Source: an uncultured Bacteroidales bacterium (GTDB lineage Bacteria; Bacteroidota; Bacteroidia; Bacteroidales; Bacteroidaceae). From it: a stretch of DNA of 64,000 nucleotides. Shown here one piece after another: positions 61,428-64,000 of the stretch. Position numbers and translations under genes: made by a program. How positions within the stretch are numbered: position 1 is the stretch's first letter; every line of letters starts with the position of its first letter. Under the pieces are notes generated by a model. The model was not told the DNA's origin and searched no databases. It saw only the letters and a program-made list of their open reading frames with translations. The stretch covers positions 48,243 to 112,242 of the forward strand of contig CACYBB010000001.1 in the NCBI GenBank assembly GCA_902772585.1, written 5' to 3'.

Positions 61428-62741
61428 ATGAAGTACGATATTACAAAACCCGTAGCGCCCGCGATGCCAAGCCTTGGCAAGGGCACAGAATGTTTCAAAC
61501 TACTGCTCTCGCAGACTAGTTTTGATATGCACGCACCCCTCTTACCGATGTTGTCTCCTGTACTAGGCACTAAGATCTCGAATGCTGAGTTTCAGTATCC
61601 TAGCGGTCAATGGTTCGAAATGTGCGGCCAACAGGCTGCTTTGATTGCCGATAGTGCTGGTAACAAGGGGCAATTGGGACTACTTGTAGAAGCATGCAAT
61701 CGCGACTTCCGTGAACAGGATGCGGAGGAGCTGAAGAAGTATCTCCAGTATCAAAAGACCTACAAGAAGCGATCGCAATCGAAAGAACGTCCCGAAGAGG
61801 TGTTTCCGCTGCTGAGATTCCTGCCTGCCGATTGCTCGAAGCCTGGCTACCTGAAGGCACAGATGGCTTGTCAGGAGCATGGCGGACTGAGCACCTACAT
61901 CGACTTGAAAGAGATTGAACAGCTGGACAATCTTTGTGGCTCTCATAAGCAGGTCACTCAAATGCTGCGCCTGATGTGGGACCGCGAGGTGTATAATGCC
62001 CTTCGAGCTACAGTCGATGGCATCACCGGCTCGGCCCTGTTAAGAACCAATCTTACCGTCAGTACGACCCCTGTCAGAGCAAGGCAGTTCTTCAAAAACA
62101 ATCTCTATGACGGAACGCTGGGGCGTATGGTCTTTTCCTATAAGCCTCGTGGCAACCGTGACGGAAAGATACCTCGTATTGGCAAGTTCAATACGGATTT
62201 CTACGAACAACTTGACGAATATCTGGCACGGCTCGACAACTGCAAGGGACATTATGTCATTAAGCCTCTGAATAAACTCATCGAGCGTCTTGCCAACGAC
62301 ATCGCTGAACTGGGTGACCTCACGGACAACGACTGCCTATGGGATATGGGTAAGAGAAGTTTGATTGCTGCGTGGAAAGCCGGTTGCATCATGTGGGCTC
62401 TCAACGGTATGACCTGGAGTCGTTCGATGGGGGATGTGGTAGAGTGGCTGGTATTTCACGATATGTGGAGTAAGTATCAAGTGCTGGGCGATATGCTGAA
62501 AGACGGCGATACAAGTACAACTGATGCCTCGAAAGCCGCACCTGCCAACATGCTCGATGACATCAAGGGTGACTCGTTTACCGAACAGCAGTTGGATGCG
62601 CTTCGCCAGAGTCTGGGTAAGCCCACAGGTAGTGCAACAAAGCGCCAGTTGCGCGTGTGGGTGCATCGCGAGTTGGTGACCTTTAATTCGGAGACTGGCC
62701 TCTATACCAAGACGGAGACTTATCTGAAGAGGAACTCTTAG
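61428..62741 (+). CDS. DUF3987-like accessory protein (short form)
   Basis: 437-residue protein resembling the core of DUF3987 proteins: MLSPVLGTKISNAEFQYPSG at the start, a GNKGQLGLLVEACNRDF stretch where a phosphate loop would lie (no GKS/T), STYIDLKEIEQLDNLCGSHK and RARQFFKNNLYDGTLGRMVF. The C-terminus is winged-helix-like. It is the counterpart of 22068-24041 but shorter at the N-terminus. The CHC2 primase gene follows after 31 nt. Confidence 0.55.
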   Translation: MKYDITKPVAPAMPSLGKGTECFKLLLSQTSFDMHAPLLPMLSPVLGTKISNAEFQYPSGQWFEMCGQQAALIADSAGNKGQLGLLVEACNRDFREQDAEELKKYLQYQKTYKKRSQSKERPEEVFPLLRFLPADCSKPGYLKAQMACQEHGGLSTYIDLKEIEQLDNLCGSHKQVTQMLRLMWDREVYNALRATVDGITGSALLRTNLTVSTTPVRARQFFKNNLYDGTLGRMVFSYKPRGNRDGKIPRIGKFNTDFYEQLDEYLARLDNCKGHYVIKPLNKLIERLANDIAELGDLTDNDCLWDMGKRSLIAAWKAGCIMWALNGMTWSRSMGDVVEWLVFHDMWSKYQVLGDMLKDGDTSTTDASKAAPANMLDDIKGDSFTEQQLDALRQSLGKPTGSATKRQLRVWVHRELVTFNSETGLYTKTETYLKRNS

Positions 62742-62769
62742 TTTCAAGTTTCAAGATTCAAATTTCAAG
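62741..62769. repeat. tttcaag tandem repeat before the primase gene
   Basis: Three to four imperfect copies of tttcaag/attcaa fill the 31-nt gap and occupy the ribosome-binding region of the primase reading frame at 62773. Confidence 0.65.
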
Positions 62770-62772
62770 ACT

Positions 62773-63632
62773 ATGGATAAGTTTCAATTGCAAAAGCTCC
62801 GCGACCTGCCCATTGAGGGGGTCGCAGAGCGACTTGGATTGCAGGTTCGGATGCATAAGTGCCTTTGTCCGTTTCACGACGATCACCACGCCTCGATGTC
62901 ATTCAAGGTGAACAAGAACACGTACCGCTGCTTTGTGTGCGGAGAATCTGGCGGCCCTATTGACCTCGTGATGAAGTATCTGAGGAAGGACTTTCGGGAG
63001 GCTTGCCGCTGGCTGGCTGATGAAAACAACATTATTCTGACGGAATACAAGCCTGAGGAAGACAGACCTCTGAAGCCGTTTGATGCGAGTCGGTATGAGC
63101 ATTTCTTTGAGCGTCCTTGGCTGAATGATGAAGCTCGGAAGTTTCTCTTTGAAGAGCGACATCTTGACCCAAGAGTTGTGCGCTGGTGCCGCCTAACATC
63201 GTGGAAGGACAAGCAGGGGGTGCCTTGGTTACAGACGCCTTATTACGACCGCGAGGGCAAACTGATTGGCATTCAGAATCGCAACCTCATTAAGGGTGCG
63301 TTGCCCCGCTTCCGCTTCCCGCAAGGCTCTGAATGTGGCATCTACAACCTGCCCGTGCTAAACCTTTTGAAGCCTGGCGCCACAAGGCCATCGCCATCCC
63401 ATCGGCCACGCTGCTAACCCGAAAGGACATCGAGTTGCTAAAAGGTATATACTCCCCTCCATTACAGGGAGGGGTTGGGGGTGGGTCTTTCCATATGTTC
63501 CCCGACCGCGACGCCCCAGGCGAACGACTCTTCCTGCAACTGCAAAAGGTGCTGCCCTCGCTGGTGCATCATCAACTGCCCTTGGGCTGCAAGGATTTCA
63601 GCGACTATTACTTAAAGAAGATATCGGTATGA
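62773..63632 (+). pseudogene. CHC2/Toprim DnaG-like primase, broken by deletion and frameshift
   Basis: The first frame (62773-63417) encodes a CHC2 zinc finger (CLCPFHDD ... YRCFVCGESGG, about residues 35-58) and the following helical region to IYNLPVLNLLKPG. The reading then has to jump to another frame (63333-63632) that continues HKAIAIPSATLLTRKDIELL and the Toprim acidic motif MFPDRDAPGERLF. The Toprim segment with the catalytic Glu, expected between these two parts, is missing, which indicates a deletion near 63370-63385 with frameshift. The second part also carries a repeat insertion at 63449-63491. The gene is almost certainly dead. It overlaps the next gene by ATGA. Confidence 0.75.
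63449..63491. repeat. Small palindromic repeat inserted in the primase gene
   Basis: cccctcc (63454-63460) pairs with ggagggg (63468-63474), followed by ttgggggtgggtctt. It encodes PPLQGGVGGGS in the frame of the Toprim half, a translation often seen where dispersed Bacteroidetes repeats of this type lie. The repeat keeps the frame, so it inserted without an immediate stop. Confidence 0.7.
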
Positions 63633-63823
63633 AAGCAATGTATAAATCGGAACTGGCACGACTGGCTGGCGTGAGTGCCAACACGTTTCGCAGGTACCTG
63701 AACTCGCGCAGAGATGTGCTTGCCAAAATGGGTGTGACGCCTCGCGCACAAACGCTACCGCCAAGGGCTGTCCGCTATGTGGTCAATGACTATTGTATCG
63801 ATGTGCCGGACGAAATGCAATAA
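63629..63823 (+). CDS. DUF4248-like small helix-turn-helix protein
   Basis: 64-residue basic protein: YKSELARLAGVSANTFRRYL is a helix-turn-helix, followed by LNSRRDVLAKMGVTP and a C-terminal VVNDYCIDVPDE. It matches the DUF4248 family that accompanies VirE/primase modules and HU-like genes in Bacteroides and Prevotella. It starts within the ATGA overlap with the primase frame. Confidence 0.75.
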   Translation: MKAMYKSELARLAGVSANTFRRYLNSRRDVLAKMGVTPRAQTLPPRAVRYVVNDYCIDVPDEMQ

Positions 63824-63881
63824 TTTTAATTTTGTTTCGGCCATGTCCACCAAAGACCACCAACGCGCTCCGCCAATGTAG

Positions 63882-63889
63882 TAACTTTG
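63882..63889 (+). promoter_or_regulatory. -7 element facing the right edge
   Basis: TAACTTTG, the same box as in front of the HU-like gene at 30409, followed by a tight inverted repeat aggcgc/gcgcct (63907-63920). The gene it drives would begin beyond the window. Confidence 0.5.
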
Positions 63890-63920
63890 CATTGTCTTTA
63901 AAACACAGGCGCGAGCGCCT

Positions 63921-63989
63921 ACATTTGCAGACTCCCCGAGGCTACACTTGCACACTCCCGGGAACAACACGTGCAGACTCCGGAGGCAG
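63921..63989. repeat. 23-bp tandem repeats, three copies, at the right edge
   Basis: Copies at 63921-63943, 63944-63966 and 63967-63989 share the pattern aca..tgca.actcc. The copies have diverged at several positions but keep the 23-bp period exactly. Located between the DUF4248-like gene and the window end, as the 22-bp array is located upstream of the HU-like gene at 30409. Confidence 0.7.
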
Positions 63990-64000
63990 CAAAAACGAGA

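Noticed and set aside
1-64000. tRNA and rRNA genes
   Set aside because: Candidate ttcgaa/ggttcgaa T-loop-like strings were looked at (for example 58516-58526 and 30972-30980) and none lies in a cloverleaf; those in genes are coding.

Overview
The window looks like a chromosome segment of a Bacteroidales bacterium, most likely Prevotella or a close relative. The evidence is the repeated Bacteroidetes-type promoter element TAnnTTTG (about twenty copies upstream of genes), an RprXY-type two-component system, a CCDC81-type HU protein with a SPOR domain, a TonB receptor, an HU protein with a Gly-rich tail, and a secreted protein ending in an NLAGQR-type tail. No tRNA, rRNA, transposase or CRISPR array was found. 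The left 21 kb and 30.4-46 kb are ordinary chromosome; 21.7-30.3 kb and 46-64 kb are accessory and visibly more AT-rich.

Left part (1-21.6 kb). The end of galM and galK form a galactose operon, followed by a broken acid phosphatase. A minus-strand operon (1.8-7.2 kb) encodes a galacturonokinase-like GHMP kinase, an NDP-sugar nucleotidyltransferase, a UDP-glucuronate-4-epimerase-like enzyme, a FucP-like permease and a cytidylyltransferase/GHMP-kinase fusion. Together these could import a sugar or uronate, phosphorylate it and activate it to an NDP-sugar. Then come glycogen synthase and alpha-glucan phosphorylase, ispE, a Crp/Fnr regulator, lepA, a response regulator and histidine kinase, and a TonB receptor with a secreted calycin-like protein.

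First accessory block (21.7-30.3 kb). A minus-strand replication-like module (BT4734/VirE-N primase-like protein, DUF3987 protein and a small protein) sits beside an MmeI-like single-chain restriction-modification enzyme with its coiled-coil partner. A gene remnant lies at the left edge and tandem repeats at the right edge.

Middle (30.4-46 kb). Housekeeping genes: HU-like protein, DcuA/B transporter, gyrA with a TPR protein, nitrilase, lipoprotein, rfbC, the HU-SPOR and FHA proteins, a DMT transporter, truA, a LolA-like protein, a MATE pump and an outer-membrane barrel.

Second accessory block (46-64 kb). A nine-gene minus-strand operon begins with dndC-dndD-dndE (DNA phosphorothioation) and continues with a PLD-helicase fusion, a tiny protein, a second SMC-like ATPase with a zinc hook, two small proteins of unknown function (one possibly a DNA-sulfur sensor) and an HTH-PLD protein. 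dndB and dndFGH are absent. A strongly base-paired element of about 180 nt lies in the leader of this operon. Divergently there is an AAA15 ATPase, an undescribed gene pair, and a second replication-like module whose CHC2/Toprim primase is broken by a deletion and carries a small repeat insertion. The window ends in 23-bp tandem repeats.

All family assignments are from reading translated sequence and memory of families; no database search was run.
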